Below are positions 26,219-36,520 of a DNA stretch of 64,000 nt, in pieces. Every line of letters starts with the position of its first letter. Position 1 is the stretch's first letter. Source of the stretch: Sediminicola luteus (GTDB lineage: Bacteria > Bacteroidota > Bacteroidia > Flavobacteriales > Flavobacteriaceae); contig NZ_NBWU01000005.1 of the NCBI RefSeq assembly GCF_002514735.1, positions 62,001 through 126,000 of the forward strand, written 5' to 3'. The notes below the pieces were generated by a model, which saw only the letters and a list, made by a program, of their open reading frames with translations, did not search any database and had not been told where the DNA came from. A program made the position numbers and the translations under genes.

Positions 26219-29026
26219 ATGACGAATAACGCAACGATAAGGCTCAACAAAGTCTTAAGGGAACTTAACATTTCATTGGATAGGGCAGTGGATTTCCTGG
26301 CGTCTAAAGGACACGCCATTGAGGCCAGGCCTACCACTAAGATATCCCGTGAGATACATCAGATCCTTTTGGACGAGTTCCAGACGGATATGAGTAAAAA
26401 AGTTGCGTCCTTGGAGGTGGGTGAGGAAAAACGCAAAGAGAAAGAGGCGATTCGTCTGCAGCTCGAAAAAGAGCAAGAAGAAAAGCGTATAGCACGCGAA
26501 AAGCGTGATGCTTCCAAGGTCATTAAGGCCAAAGCCTCGCTTTCGGGTCCGACTACCGTTGGTAAAATCGACTTAGATGGGGATAAAAAGGTTGAAGAAC
26601 AGCCTGCACAGCCCGAGCCTAAAGCCGAAACCCCAGTTAAGGAGGAGGCGCCTAAAGAGGAGAAAGTAGCTGAGGTTAAAACGCCTGAGGTAAAGGAAAC
26701 GCCTAAGCAACCTGAAGCCACCAAGGAAGAGAAAAAGCCTGTGGTTGAAACGCCTAAGGCGGAGGTGAAAAAGCCGGAGCCTGTAAAAGAAGCGGCCGCG
26801 GTTAAAAAAGAGGAATCTCCTGCTAAAGAAGAGGCGGCCAAACCGGAAGCTGATAAGCCTCAAGAAGAAAACGGTACCATTAAGACCCAGTATCAAAAGC
26901 TGACCGGTCCTAAGATTACGGGTGCTAAAATCGACCTATCGAAATTCGAGCGTCCTAAGAAGAAAAAAGAGGACAATAAAGATGGTGGGGCCGATAAAAA
27001 GAAAAAGCGGAAACGTATTGCCGGCAACAAGCCAAGACCTGGAGGTCAGGGCCAAGGCGGTGGTCGATTCAATAAAGGTAAAAAAGGAGGTCAACGTGCC
27101 AATAATGCACCTAAGGTTGAACCTACCGAAGAAGAAATCCAAAAGCAGGTACGGGAAACCCTTGAAAAACTTCAAGGTAAATCCAAGAAGGGTAAAGGGG
27201 CCAAGTACCGTAGAGATAAGCGTGATCAGCATAGGCAGCAGACCGAAAGGGATCTAGAGCAGCAAGAATTGGAAAGCAAAATCCTAAAGGTAACCGAGTT
27301 TGTTACCGTTGGGGAGGTTGCTACCATGATGGATATTCCGAGTACCCAAATTATTGGTACCTGTATGTCCTTAGGTATCATGGTTACCATGAACCAGCGT
27401 TTAGATGCCGAGACTTTAACTATCGTGGCCGATGAGTTCGGGTATGAAGTAGAGTTTGTTACTGCTGAAATCGAAGAGTCTATCGTTGAAGAGGTCGATG
27501 CTCCAGAAGATTTGCAAGAACGTGCCCCGATCGTTACGGTAATGGGTCACGTAGATCACGGTAAAACCTCTTTACTCGATTATATACGTGAAGAAAATGT
27601 TATTGCCGGTGAAAGTGGGGGAATTACCCAGCACATCGGAGCTTATGGTGTTACCTTGGAAAGCGGACAAAAAATTACTTTCTTAGATACACCGGGTCAC
27701 GAGGCGTTTACTGCAATGCGTGCTAGGGGTGCCCAGGTAACCGATATCGCCATTATCGTAATCGCGGCCGACGACGATATAATGCCGCAAACAAAGGAAG
27801 CCATCAGTCACGCGCAAGCGGCAGGGGTGCCAATCGTGTTTGCGATTAACAAGGTCGATAAGCCAACCGCGAATCCCGATAAGATTAAAGAAGGGCTTGC
27901 CCAAATGAATTTATTGGTAGAAGATTGGGGTGGTAAGATTCAATCCCATGATATTTCTGCCAAAACCGGTACCGGGGTAAAGGAATTGTTGGAAAAAGTA
28001 TTGTTGGAGGCCGAACTCTTAGAATTGAAAGCCAATCCTGACAAGCTGGCAACGGGTACCGTGGTAGAAGCCTTCTTGGATAAAGGTAGGGGTTATGTGT
28101 CTACTATCTTGGTTCAGGCAGGTACTTTGAAAATCGGTGATTATGTATTGGCCGGTACTACCTCAGGTAAGGTCAAGGCTATGCACGATGAGCGTGGTAA
28201 TAATGTAAAAGAAGCAGGTCCTTCAAGACCAATTTCCATATTAGGTCTCGATGGTGCGCCTCAGGCCGGTGATAAGTTCAATGTGTTGGAAGATGAGCGT
28301 GAAGCCAAGCAGATCGCTTCCAAACGTGCGCAATTGCAACGTGAGCAGAATGTACGTACCCAGCGACATATTACCCTAGACGAAATCGGACGTCGAATTG
28401 CCTTGGGCGACTTTAAAGAACTGAATATTATCCTTAAGGGTGATGTGGATGGTTCCGTAGAGGCTTTGACCGATTCCTTCCAGAAATTGTCTACCGACGA
28501 AATACAGGTGAATATCATCCATAAGGGTGTTGGGCCAATTACGGAATCCGATGTATTGTTGGCTTCTGCCTCTGATGCGATTATTATCGGGTTTAACGTA
28601 AGACCGATGGGTAACGCCAGAATGGTGGCCGATAAAGAGGAAATCGATATCCGTATGTACTCTATCATCTACGATGCGATCAACGATTTGAAAGATGCCA
28701 TGGAAGGTATGTTGTCGCCAGAGATGAAAGAAGAGATTACCGGTACGGCCGAAATCCGTGAGACCTTTAAGATTTCTAAAATCGGAACCATTGCAGGTTG
28801 TATGGTTACCAATGGTAAGATCTTTAGGAACTCGCAAATCCGCCTAATCCGCGATGGTGTTGTAATCTATACCGGAGAGTTGGCGTCCTTGAAGCGCTTT
28901 AAAGACGATGTTAAAGAAGTGTCTAAAGGATACGATTGCGGTATGCAGGTGAAGAACTACAACGACATTAAGGAGCTCGATGTTATCGAAGCCTTCCAAG
29001 AAGTAGCTGTTAAGAAAAAGCTGTAA
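26219..29026 (+). CDS. infB: Translation initiation factor IF-2
   Basis: 935 residues. IF-2 is the GTPase that brings initiator tRNA to the ribosome. An N-terminal IF2-N-type helical segment ([20 protein letters not shown]) is followed by a low-complexity Lys/Glu/Pro-rich linker (about 60-340), a second IF2-N domain, then the G domain with [33 protein letters not shown] and [14 protein letters not shown], and beta-barrel/C-terminal domains. Overlapping frames in the linker are by-products of its composition. Last gene of the operon, followed by a terminator. Confidence 0.98.
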   Translation: MTNNATIRLNKVLRELNISLDRAVDFLASKGHAIEARPTTKISREIHQILLDEFQTDMSKKVASLEVGEEKRKEKEAIRLQLEKEQEEKRIAREKRDASKVIKAKASLSGPTTVGKIDLDGDKKVEEQPAQPEPKAETPVKEEAPKEEKVAEVKTPEVKETPKQPEATKEEKKPVVETPKAEVKKPEPVKEAAAVKKEESPAKEEAAKPEADKPQEENGTIKTQYQKLTGPKITGAKIDLSKFERPKKKKEDNKDGGADKKKKRKRIAGNKPRPGGQGQGGGRFNKGKKGGQRANNAPKVEPTEEEIQKQVRETLEKLQGKSKKGKGAKYRRDKRDQHRQQTERDLEQQELESKILKVTEFVTVGEVATMMDIPSTQIIGTCMSLGIMVTMNQRLDAETLTIVADEFGYEVEFVTAEIEESIVEEVDAPEDLQERAPIVTVMGHVDHGKTSLLDYIREENVIAGESGGITQHIGAYGVTLESGQKITFLDTPGHEAFTAMRARGAQVTDIAIIVIAADDDIMPQTKEAISHAQAAGVPIVFAINKVDKPTANPDKIKEGLAQMNLLVEDWGGKIQSHDISAKTGTGVKELLEKVLLEAELLELKANPDKLATGTVVEAFLDKGRGYVSTILVQAGTLKIGDYVLAGTTSGKVKAMHDERGNNVKEAGPSRPISILGLDGAPQAGDKFNVLEDEREAKQIASKRAQLQREQNVRTQRHITLDEIGRRIALGDFKELNIILKGDVDGSVEALTDSFQKLSTDEIQVNIIHKGVGPITESDVLLASASDAIIIGFNVRPMGNARMVADKEEIDIRMYSIIYDAINDLKDAMEGMLSPEMKEEITGTAEIRETFKISKIGTIAGCMVTNGKIFRNSQIRLIRDGVVIYTGELASLKRFKDDVKEVSKGYDCGMQVKNYNDIKELDVIEAFQEVAVKKKL

Positions 29027-29049
29027 GGCTATAACAACTAATAGATGTA

Positions 29050-29081
29050 AAGTCCTGGTCTTGTACTGGGGCTTTTTTTTT
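29050..29081 (+). terminator. Terminator of the rimP-nusA-infB operon
   Basis: AAGTCCTGGT / ACTGGGGCTT stem of 10 pairs including G-U pairs, loop CTTGT, followed by nine T residues, 23 bases after the infB stop. Confidence 0.85.
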
Positions 29082-29132
29082 GTGTCTTAAGTTCCCTGCA
29101 TATTAAAAATTAATAGTTGTTAGGGTAGGTGT

Positions 29133-29342
29133 TTATTCTGAGATCAATTCAAGTATTTCGACGTTTGGGCTTTCGGAGAGAATGGAGTTTCCGGCTTGGA
29201 TAGGGAGTGTTTCAATAAATTGTGTAATGAGTTTGCCAAAACCTTGTCAATGATAAAAGTCATTGTTGGTTTTTCAGTAGTTGGGTAGGCCGATAATGGC
29301 CACGAAGTTGTTCTGGCTTTTGGGGTAGGGGTTGGCCTGTTT
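29133..29342 (-). pseudogene. In-frame, stop-interrupted coding remnant behind the SPOR gene
   Basis: Read on the minus strand directly after the TAA of the SPOR gene and in the same frame, 70 codons give protein-like sequence broken by only two stops: KQANPYPKSQNNFVAIIGLP.. to a TGA (29274-29276), eight codons, a second TGA (29247-29249), then GFGKLITQFIETLPIQAGNS..ELISE and a final TAA (29133-29135). Both internal stops are TGA, one change from TGG (Trp). Composition is that of a real soluble protein, but I do not recognise the family. A decayed gene or lost extension is the simplest reading. Confidence 0.4.
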
Positions 29343-29723
29343 TTAGTCCTTGGTTTTGGTGGCGGGTAATAAGGCCCCGGGAAATTTTTTACGTACCTCG
29401 ATCAATTGGCGTTCGGCTTCCAATTTGGTGTTGAAGCGCCCGATTTTAACCTTATAGTTAGGTTGGTCAAATGTGATTTTCACGCTCCAGTCCGGAAATT
29501 CTACCCGGGCTTCTTCCTTTGCTTTTTGTGAAGCTGCATGTGTGCCCGAGAAGATTTGAATGCGGTAGTAGCCCTTTTCTTTGTTCGATTCGGTGTATAA
29601 TTCCAAAAGCCTATCGATTTTTGGGTCTTGCTCAATTTCGGTGGTGGCTTCCTGACCGTGGGCCAATTGAAGTCCGCCTAAACAAATTGCGCAATAAACG
29701 ATTGATAATAAAGGCTTTTTCAT
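29343..29723 (-). CDS. SPOR-domain periplasmic protein
   Basis: 126 residues. A signal peptide (1 to about 23, ending LQLAHGQ) precedes a SPOR domain (GYYRIQIFSGTHAASQKAKEEA, PNYKVKIGRFNTKLEAERQLIEVRKKFPGALL). SPOR domains bind denuded septal peptidoglycan, so a role in cell-wall or division processes is likely. Divergently transcribed from actA. The domain appears complete at the TAA, yet coding-like sequence continues in frame beyond it. Confidence 0.9.
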   Translation of the reverse strand: MKKPLLSIVYCAICLGGLQLAHGQEATTEIEQDPKIDRLLELYTESNKEKGYYRIQIFSGTHAASQKAKEEARVEFPDWSVKITFDQPNYKVKIGRFNTKLEAERQLIEVRKKFPGALLPATKTKD

Positions 29724-29843
29724 GGATGTAAAATTTGTATTACAAAGATAATTTTTTGGGGTTTAAGCCCAGTGAATATAACTTATTTAGACGAATTATA
29801 AATTGTGCATTATAAAAGTATTAACATTTCCCATGTGAAGCGT

Positions 29844-29861
29844 ATCACTTATTTTTGTGAT
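29844..29861. promoter_or_regulatory. actA promoter element overlapped by a dyad
   Basis: TATTTTTG at 29850-29857 fits the TAnnTTTG box of a promoter for the actABCDEF-cox cluster (leader about 80 nt). It is framed by a perfect dyad ATCAC-N8-GTGAT (29844-29861), which could be an operator blocking the promoter. No clear -33 TTG was found. Confidence 0.45.
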
Positions 29862-29941
29862 CAATTTTAATGGCGGTTACTGCCTGTTTTTTTAGGTATA
29901 AGTAATAACCGTGCCAGGATTTCGATTGAAATAACTTTAAC

Positions 29942-31285
29942 ATGAAAAAGGTTCTGTACCGTAATCAATTCTCTAACGTTTTAGGTGTCAGTTTAGTAGT
30001 ATTTCTACTCTTTTCCTCCATGGTTTTTGCCCAAGATGAGGCTGCGGCCGAGGGGGCTGCCGCCGAAGTGGCCGCAACTGGTGGTGATGTAGCTAATGGA
30101 AAGAAGCTCTTTAAGCAAAACTGTGCCGCGTGTCACGCTTTAGATCGTAAAATGACTGGTCCTGCCCTTGCCGGTATCTCTGAAAAAAGAGAGCGCGAGT
30201 GGTTGTATCAGTGGATTAAAAATAGCCCGGCTATGATTAAGGCGGGTGATCCGGATGCGGTTGCTATATATAATGAGTACAACCAAGCGGCTATGACGCC
30301 GTTCCCGACACTTTCCAATCAGGATATTGACGATATTTTGGCTTATGCCGATGCGCCGCCAGAAACACCAAAGGCTGTGGCTGCTGCCCCGGCAGGTGAG
30401 GCTGCTGCTCAAGAAGGTGGTGTGACCAATGAATTGATTTTGGCTGTTTTGGCCTTGGTGTTCGGTCTGTTGGTGATGATGTTGGTGTTGGTAAACAAGA
30501 CCTTGCGTCGTATCGCCGAGGCTAATGGAGTAGATTTATCGCAAGTAGGTGAGGCGCGTATGCCACTTTGGAAGGCGTTCGTTAAGAATCAGTTCTTGGT
30601 GTTGGTTTCTGTGGTTTTCTTGTTGTTGATGGGTGCCTATTTCGCTTATGGTTATATGATGCAGATTGGTGTTGATCAAGGGTATGCCCCGGTTCAGCCA
30701 ATCCATTATTCGCATAAGATTCACGCGGGAGACAATGAGATTGAGTGTAAGTACTGTCACTCTTCTGCTAGGGTTTCCAAGACTTCCGGTATTCCTTCGC
30801 TTAATGTGTGTATGAACTGTCACAAGTCTATTTACGAATACAAAGGAAATCCAGAAGGGCCATCTGCTGAAGATATTGCTAACGGGTATACCAATGAGTT
30901 CTATACTGGAGAGATCAAGAAATTATACGAAGCTGTTGGATGGGATGAGGAAAACCAGCGTTATACGGGTGAAACCAAACCTGTAGAGTGGGTTCGAGTG
31001 CATAACCTACCGGATTTTGCCTACTTCAACCACTCTCAGCACGTTAGTGTGGCTGGTGTAGAGTGTCAAACTTGTCACGGTCCTGTCGAGGAGATGGAGA
31101 TTATGTATCAATATGCGCCATTGACGATGGGTTGGTGTGTTGATTGTCACCGCGAGACCAATGTTAAGGTTGAGGGTAACGAGTATTACGCCAAGATCCA
31201 CGAGGAACTTTCCAAAAAGTATGGCGTAGAGAAACTGACCGCGGCCCAAATGGGTGGGTTGGAATGTGGTAAGTGCCACTATTAA
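29942..31285 (+). CDS. actA: Alternative complex III multihaem cytochrome ActA with extra N-terminal haem domain
   Basis: 447 residues with six CxxCH haem-binding motifs: CAACH (61-65) in an N-terminal mono-haem cytochrome c domain, then two membrane helices (about 160-182 and 205-230), then CKYCH, CMNCH, CQTCH, CVDCH and CGKCH in the c3/c7-like pentahaem part. ActA carries electrons within the quinol:cytochrome c oxidoreductase that replaces the bc1 complex. A signal segment (about 12-31) leads the protein out. First gene of a seven-to-eight-gene respiratory cluster on the plus strand. Confidence 0.95.
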   Translation: MKKVLYRNQFSNVLGVSLVVFLLFSSMVFAQDEAAAEGAAAEVAATGGDVANGKKLFKQNCAACHALDRKMTGPALAGISEKREREWLYQWIKNSPAMIKAGDPDAVAIYNEYNQAAMTPFPTLSNQDIDDILAYADAPPETPKAVAAAPAGEAAAQEGGVTNELILAVLALVFGLLVMMLVLVNKTLRRIAEANGVDLSQVGEARMPLWKAFVKNQFLVLVSVVFLLLMGAYFAYGYMMQIGVDQGYAPVQPIHYSHKIHAGDNEIECKYCHSSARVSKTSGIPSLNVCMNCHKSIYEYKGNPEGPSAEDIANGYTNEFYTGEIKKLYEAVGWDEENQRYTGETKPVEWVRVHNLPDFAYFNHSQHVSVAGVECQTCHGPVEEMEIMYQYAPLTMGWCVDCHRETNVKVEGNEYYAKIHEELSKKYGVEKLTAAQMGGLECGKCHY

Positions 31286-31320
31286 TTAATAGAACAAGAA
31301 GATAATTTCATATATATCGT

Positions 31321-34300
31321 ATGGCTTCAAACAAGAAATATTGGAAAAGTGAGGCGGAGTTAAATCCTAACGATTCCATTGTTGAGACGTTAAAGCAGAA
31401 CGAGTTCGTTGAGCAAATCCCGGTAGACGAGTTTCTTGGGGATAAAGAAACTTTAGCTTCTAGCTCAACCAATAGGCGTGACTTTTTAAAGTATGTCGGA
31501 TTCAGTACCGCAGCGGCTTCTTTGGCTGCCTGTGAAGGTCCGGTTAAGAAATCCATTCCTTATGTAGTACAGCCAGAGGAGATCGTGCCTGGGGTGTCTA
31601 ACTACTATGCTACCACTATAGCTAATGGTTTCGATTTTGCCAGTGTGTTGGTACGTACCCGTGAGGGGCGTCCGATAGCTGTTGGTGCGAATCGCGAGGC
31701 CAAAGTAATGGGTAGTGCTAATGCTAGGGTGCACGCTTCCGTGCTTTCGCTATACGATAGTACCCGGCTACAGGGTCCTAAAATAAATGGTGAGGATGCC
31801 GATTGGTCCGATTTCGATGCGGGGGTTGTTTCCCAGTTAAAGGCGGCCCAAGCTTCTGGTAAGCAAATCGTATTGTTGACCCAGACCTATGCCAGTCCGT
31901 CGGCTTCTAAATTGATTTCAGAGTTCGGTGCCCAGTTCGGTACCGTACGTCATATAGCATACGATGCGGTTTCTGAAGATGCTGCCTTAGATGCTTTTGC
32001 TGCCAAATATGGCGAGCGTGCCTTAGCGGATTACGATTTCGCCAAAGCGGATGTTATCGTGTCATTCGGAGCCGATTTCTTGTCGGATTGGAATGGTGGT
32101 GGTTACGAAGGTGGTTATGCCAAAGGACGTATTCCAGCAAAAGGAAAAATGTCCAAGCATATCCAGTTCGAGGCCAATATGAGCTTGAGTGGTGCCAATG
32201 CCGACAACCGGATTTTGGCAACACCGGCAGTACAAAAGAGGGCTTTGGCTGCTTTGTATGGTAAGTTGACCGGAAGTGCCATTAGTGTCGATCTTCCTGA
32301 AAATGTCGCTGCTGCCGTAGATGCTGCCGCGAAACACATTAAAAAAGCTGGTGAGAAAGCGGTTGTAGTTACCGGACTTAATGATGTTAATGCCCAGGCG
32401 GTTGTTTTGGCTATTAACGAGCACTTGTCCAGTGCGGCTTTTGATGCCGAAGCGCCAAAATATGTAAGACAAGGTAGTCGTAAAAATGTAGCCCAATTGA
32501 TCAGCGATATGAATGCTGGTAAGGTTGGGGTATTGGTTATGGATGGGGTCGATCCTTTGTATACCTTGGATAATGCTACGGAATTTGCCGCTGGTTTGGA
32601 AAAGGTAGGCTTAAGTGTGGCTTTCTCTCAAAATGCCAATGATACTGCCCAGGCGGTACAGTATGTGGGTGCCGCTTCCAATTATTTAGAGGCTTGGGGC
32701 GATGTGCAGATGAAGAAAGGTTTCTATAGCCTTCAGCAACCTGTAATTAAAGAGTTGTTCGATACAAGACAGTTGCAGACTTCACTTTTAAAGTGGATGG
32801 GTAACGATACGTCTTACTATCAGTATATAAAAGATAATTGGAATACTTCCATTTTGGGTGGTTTAGATTGGAACCAGGCCTTGCATGATGGGGTGTTTAC
32901 CGCGCCTATACTTGCTCCTGAGGAAGTAGTTGAGGCTCCTGTTGTAGAAGAGGCTACTGAAGAAGTGGCGGCGCCTTCTGCTGCTGCCCAAGCCAGAAGT
33001 TTGGCCAAGGCCAATGCAGATGGTATGGAGTTGGTACTGTATTCCAAAGTGGGAATGGGCGATGGCCAACAGGCCGGAAACCCATGGTTGCAAGAGTTTC
33101 CAGATCCTATTTCAAGGGTGTCTTGGGATAACTATGTTACCGTTTCCAAAGCCGATGCCGAAGCTATGGGGCTTGTTAATGAGCATGTAGCCAATGGCGG
33201 TTTGGATGGTAGCTATGTAAATATGACCGTAAATGGCGCAACTTTAGAAAATGTGCCGGTAATTATACAGCCAGGTCAGGCTCCAGGTTCTGTTGGTCTT
33301 TCCTTCGGATATGGAAGAAAAGCCGGGCTTAAGGTTGAGATGCAACAAGGGGTGAATGCCTACGCCTTGTATGCTGGAGGTGTGGCCGAGCAGTCGGTTA
33401 GCCTTGAAAAAGTAGGTGGCATGCACGAGTTTGCCTGTGTGCAGTTGCACAAGACCTTAATGGGTCGTGGCGATATCGTAAAAGAAACCACCCTTGAAAT
33501 TTTCAATACTAAGAAAGCTGCGGAGTGGAATGTGAAACCAGAGGTTTCCCGTGACCACGCCATGATTCCTGCTTCTTCTCCGGAAGCCGATATGTGGGAT
33601 AGCTTCGATCGTAGTATTGGGCATCACTTTAACCTTTCTATCGATTTAAATGCTTGTACTGGTTGTGGTGCTTGTGTTATCGCCTGTCATGCTGAGAACA
33701 ATGTTCCTGTCGTAGGTAAACAAGAGGTTAGGGTATCCCGTGATATGCACTGGTTGCGTATCGATAGGTATTATTCGTCCGAAGATACCTTCGCTGCCGA
33801 TGATCATAAGAAAGAAAGTTTTGAAGGCTTGTCCGGTGATAAAGGAAGTTTGGGAGGATTCGGTGAGTTGGAAGATCCATCTGCCAATCCACAGGTAGCT
33901 TTCCAGCCGGTAATGTGTCAGCACTGTAACCATGCGCCTTGTGAGACGGTTTGTCCGGTTGCTGCAACTTCGCACGGTCGTCAAGGTCAGAACCATATGG
34001 CCTATAACCGTTGTGTGGGTACTCGTTACTGTGCTAACAACTGTCCGTATAAAGTACGTCGCTTCAACTGGTTCTTGTATAACGACAATGACGAGTTCGA
34101 TTTCCATATGAACAACGACCTTGGTAAAATGGTCTTGAACCCCGATGTAACCGTGCGTTCCCGTGGGGTTATGGAAAAATGTTCTTTCTGTATCCAGGCT
34201 ACCCAGGCCATCATTCTTCAAGCGAAGCGTGAAGGTAGGCCGGTTGCCAAAGGTGAGTTTAACAATGCCGTGGCTTGTTCTGCAGCCTGTGATACGGGTG

Positions 34301-34446
34301 CTATGCGTTTCGGTGATGTAAATGAGGAAGGAAGCGTAATCGCTGATCTTGTTGCCGATGACAGGGCCTACCACTTGTTGGAGCATGTCGGAACCAAGCC
34401 TAACGTAGTGTACCAAGTTAAAGTAAGGAACACTACTGAAGCATAA
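31321..34446 (+). CDS. actB: Alternative complex III iron-sulfur subunit ActB
   Basis: 1041 residues. The N-terminus has a twin-arginine motif followed by a lipobox-like Cys (NRRDFLKYVGFSTAAASLAAC, RR at 52-53, Cys71). A molybdopterin-oxidoreductase-like domain without evident cofactor ligands, an Ala/Glu/Val linker (about 540-565), and a C-terminal ferredoxin domain follow. Four cysteine clusters are visible (CTGCGACVIACHAE; CQHCNHAPCETVCP; CVGTRYCANNCPYK; CSFCIQA plus CSAACDTGA), as expected for three 4Fe-4S and one 3Fe-4S centres. It relays electrons in the quinol-oxidising complex. Confidence 0.95.
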   Translation: MASNKKYWKSEAELNPNDSIVETLKQNEFVEQIPVDEFLGDKETLASSSTNRRDFLKYVGFSTAAASLAACEGPVKKSIPYVVQPEEIVPGVSNYYATTIANGFDFASVLVRTREGRPIAVGANREAKVMGSANARVHASVLSLYDSTRLQGPKINGEDADWSDFDAGVVSQLKAAQASGKQIVLLTQTYASPSASKLISEFGAQFGTVRHIAYDAVSEDAALDAFAAKYGERALADYDFAKADVIVSFGADFLSDWNGGGYEGGYAKGRIPAKGKMSKHIQFEANMSLSGANADNRILATPAVQKRALAALYGKLTGSAISVDLPENVAAAVDAAAKHIKKAGEKAVVVTGLNDVNAQAVVLAINEHLSSAAFDAEAPKYVRQGSRKNVAQLISDMNAGKVGVLVMDGVDPLYTLDNATEFAAGLEKVGLSVAFSQNANDTAQAVQYVGAASNYLEAWGDVQMKKGFYSLQQPVIKELFDTRQLQTSLLKWMGNDTSYYQYIKDNWNTSILGGLDWNQALHDGVFTAPILAPEEVVEAPVVEEATEEVAAPSAAAQARSLAKANADGMELVLYSKVGMGDGQQAGNPWLQEFPDPISRVSWDNYVTVSKADAEAMGLVNEHVANGGLDGSYVNMTVNGATLENVPVIIQPGQAPGSVGLSFGYGRKAGLKVEMQQGVNAYALYAGGVAEQSVSLEKVGGMHEFACVQLHKTLMGRGDIVKETTLEIFNTKKAAEWNVKPEVSRDHAMIPASSPEADMWDSFDRSIGHHFNLSIDLNACTGCGACVIACHAENNVPVVGKQEVRVSRDMHWLRIDRYYSSEDTFAADDHKKESFEGLSGDKGSLGGFGELEDPSANPQVAFQPVMCQHCNHAPCETVCPVAATSHGRQGQNHMAYNRCVGTRYCANNCPYKVRRFNWFLYNDNDEFDFHMNNDLGKMVLNPDVTVRSRGVMEKCSFCIQATQAIILQAKREGRPVAKGEFNNAVACSAACDTGAMRFGDVNEEGSVIADLVADDRAYHLLEHVGTKPNVVYQVKVRNTTEA

Positions 34447-34485
34447 TCGAAAAAGAATAAAGGAAACGTAATTATAAAATAAATT

Positions 34486-35943
34486 ATGGCGTCGCATTAC
34501 GAAGCACCTATACGTAAACCGCTTGTAACCGGAGATAAAGGCTACCACGATGTAACCGTGGATATCGTTGCTCCGGTAGAGGGTAAGGCCAATAAACAAT
34601 GGTGGTTGGTCTTTTCCATTGCCTTGGTTGCCTTTTTATGGGGTCTAGGGTGTATTATCTACACCGTATCTACCGGTATCGGAACTTGGGGATTGAACAA
34701 AACAGTAGGCTGGGCCTGGGATATTACCAACTTCGTTTGGTGGGTAGGTATCGGTCACGCTGGTACGCTGATTTCGGCGGTATTGCTTTTGTTCCGTCAG
34801 AAATGGAGAATGGCGATTAACCGTTCTGCGGAGGCTATGACAATTTTCTCTGTAATCCAGGCGGGTCTTTTCCCAATTATCCACATGGGTCGCCCGTGGT
34901 TAGGATACTGGGTATTGCCAGTGCCAAACCAATTCGGGAGCCTTTGGGTGAACTTTAACTCGCCGCTTCTTTGGGACGTATTCGCGATTTCTACCTACCT
35001 ATCGGTTTCTTTAGTGTTCTGGTGGACAGGTCTTCTACCAGATTTCGCCATGATCCGTGATAGGGCCGTAAAGCCTTTCCAAAAGAAAATATACAGCTTG
35101 CTAAGTTTCGGTTGGTCCGGTAGGGCCAAAGACTGGCAACGATTTGAAGAGGTGTCCTTGGTATTGGCCGGTTTGGCAACGCCATTGGTACTTTCTGTAC
35201 ACACCATTGTATCGTTTGACTTTGCTACCTCTGTAATTCCAGGATGGCACACCACCATTTTCCCACCTTACTTCGTTGCGGGTGCGATCTTCTCTGGTTT
35301 CGCCATGGTAAACACCTTGTTGATCATTATGCGTAAAGTGGTAAGTCTTGAGAATTACATTACCCTACAGCACATCGAATTGATGAACATCGTAATCATG
35401 ATTACCGGTTCTATCGTTGGTTGTGCCTATATCACCGAGCTTTTTATTGCTTGGTACTCCGGTGTGGAATATGAGCAGTATGCTTTCTTGAACAGGGCTA
35501 CCGGACCTTACGCTTGGGCGTACTGGGCCATGATGACCTGTAACGTGTTCTCGCCACAGTTTATGTGGATTCCGAAGTTGAGAAGAAGTATCATGTTCTC
35601 TTTCATTATCTCTATTGTAGTGAACATAGGTATGTGGTTCGAGCGTTTCGTAATTATCGTAACCTCTTTGCACCGCGATTACCTACCATCTTCTTGGACC
35701 ATGTTCTCGCCAACCTTTGTAGATATCGGGATCTTTATTGGAACAATCGGATTCTTCTTCGTACTCTTCCTATTGTATGCACGTACCTTCCCGGTAATCG
35801 CACAGGCAGAGGTGAAGTCTATCTTGAAGTCTTCAGGAGAAAAATATAAGAAACTAAGGGAGGCCGGTGAGCCCACCTATACCATGACCACCAATGGGGT
35901 AGTGAACGATCTAACCCAAGGGTCTAATAACGAAAAGCAGTAA
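34486..35943 (+). CDS. actC: Alternative complex III quinol-binding membrane subunit ActC (NrfD-like)
   Basis: 485 residues with about ten membrane helices of the NrfD/PsrC family, which bind menaquinol. Family-like stretches include WVGIGHAGTLISAVLLLFRQKWR, FPIIHMGRPWLGYW and VSFDFATSVIPGWHTTIFPPYFVAGAIFSG. It lies between actB and actD, three bases before the latter, inside the ACIII operon. Confidence 0.95.
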   Translation: MASHYEAPIRKPLVTGDKGYHDVTVDIVAPVEGKANKQWWLVFSIALVAFLWGLGCIIYTVSTGIGTWGLNKTVGWAWDITNFVWWVGIGHAGTLISAVLLLFRQKWRMAINRSAEAMTIFSVIQAGLFPIIHMGRPWLGYWVLPVPNQFGSLWVNFNSPLLWDVFAISTYLSVSLVFWWTGLLPDFAMIRDRAVKPFQKKIYSLLSFGWSGRAKDWQRFEEVSLVLAGLATPLVLSVHTIVSFDFATSVIPGWHTTIFPPYFVAGAIFSGFAMVNTLLIIMRKVVSLENYITLQHIELMNIVIMITGSIVGCAYITELFIAWYSGVEYEQYAFLNRATGPYAWAYWAMMTCNVFSPQFMWIPKLRRSIMFSFIISIVVNIGMWFERFVIIVTSLHRDYLPSSWTMFSPTFVDIGIFIGTIGFFFVLFLLYARTFPVIAQAEVKSILKSSGEKYKKLREAGEPTYTMTTNGVVNDLTQGSNNEKQ

Positions 35944-35946
35944 AAA

Positions 35947-36471
35947 ATGGCAGCATCTAAAGTAGTACAGGCATTTTTTAACGACGACGAGGTTTTGATG
36001 AAGGCCGTAAAAAAGGTCAAGTCGGAAAACCATCATATCGAAGAGATTTATTGTCCGTTCCCAGTTCACGGCCTAGACAAGGCTATGGGCTTGGAAGGTA
36101 CCCGAATCGCTATTATGTCCTTCATTTATGGATGTATCGGATTGACTGTCGCGATTACCATGATCAATTATATCATGATTGCCGATTGGCCTCAGGATAT
36201 TGGAGGTAAGCCTAGTTTTAGCTATTTGGAGAATATGCCGGCCTTTGTACCGGTAATGTTCGAGTTAACGGTTTTCTTTGCGGCCCACTTAATGGTGATC
36301 ACCTTTTATATGCGATCTAAGCTGTGGCCTTTTAAAGAAGCTGAAAACCCTGATGTAAGGACTACCGATGATCATTTCTTGATGGAAATTCCCGTACACG
36401 GAGACCATCAGGGGTTAACCGATATGTTGTTGGCCCACGGTGCCGTTGAGATCAACATCACTGAAAAGTAG
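35947..36471 (+). CDS. actD: Alternative complex III subunit ActD (DUF3341)
   Basis: 174 residues, a DUF3341 protein with a soluble N-terminal part (EEIYCPFPVHGLDKAMGL) and two membrane helices (about 58-80 and 96-118), ending in a conserved histidine-containing segment (DDHFLMEIPVHGDHQGLTDML). ActD is a small peripheral/membrane subunit of the complex without cofactors. Starts 3 bp after actC. Confidence 0.93.
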   Translation: MAASKVVQAFFNDDEVLMKAVKKVKSENHHIEEIYCPFPVHGLDKAMGLEGTRIAIMSFIYGCIGLTVAITMINYIMIADWPQDIGGKPSFSYLENMPAFVPVMFELTVFFAAHLMVITFYMRSKLWPFKEAENPDVRTTDDHFLMEIPVHGDHQGLTDMLLAHGAVEINITEK

Positions 36472-36520
36472 TAAGCCAAGGTCAAAAGACCGGAACTAGT
36501 ATAAAAACAAAATTGAACTG

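Noticed and set aside
26922-27257. 111-codon plus-strand frame and matching minus-strand frames within infB
   Set aside because: They lie in the Lys/Glu-rich linker of IF-2, whose codon composition leaves other frames open; no protein family character.
29250-29263. ATGAT-N4-GTCAT dyad as an FNR site
   Set aside because: It has an innermost mismatch and lies within the coding-like remnant, not near a promoter.
33646-34599. 317-codon minus-strand frame opposite actB/actC
   Set aside because: Antisense shadow across two well-defined genes; Thr/Tyr/Ile-rich sequence without domains.
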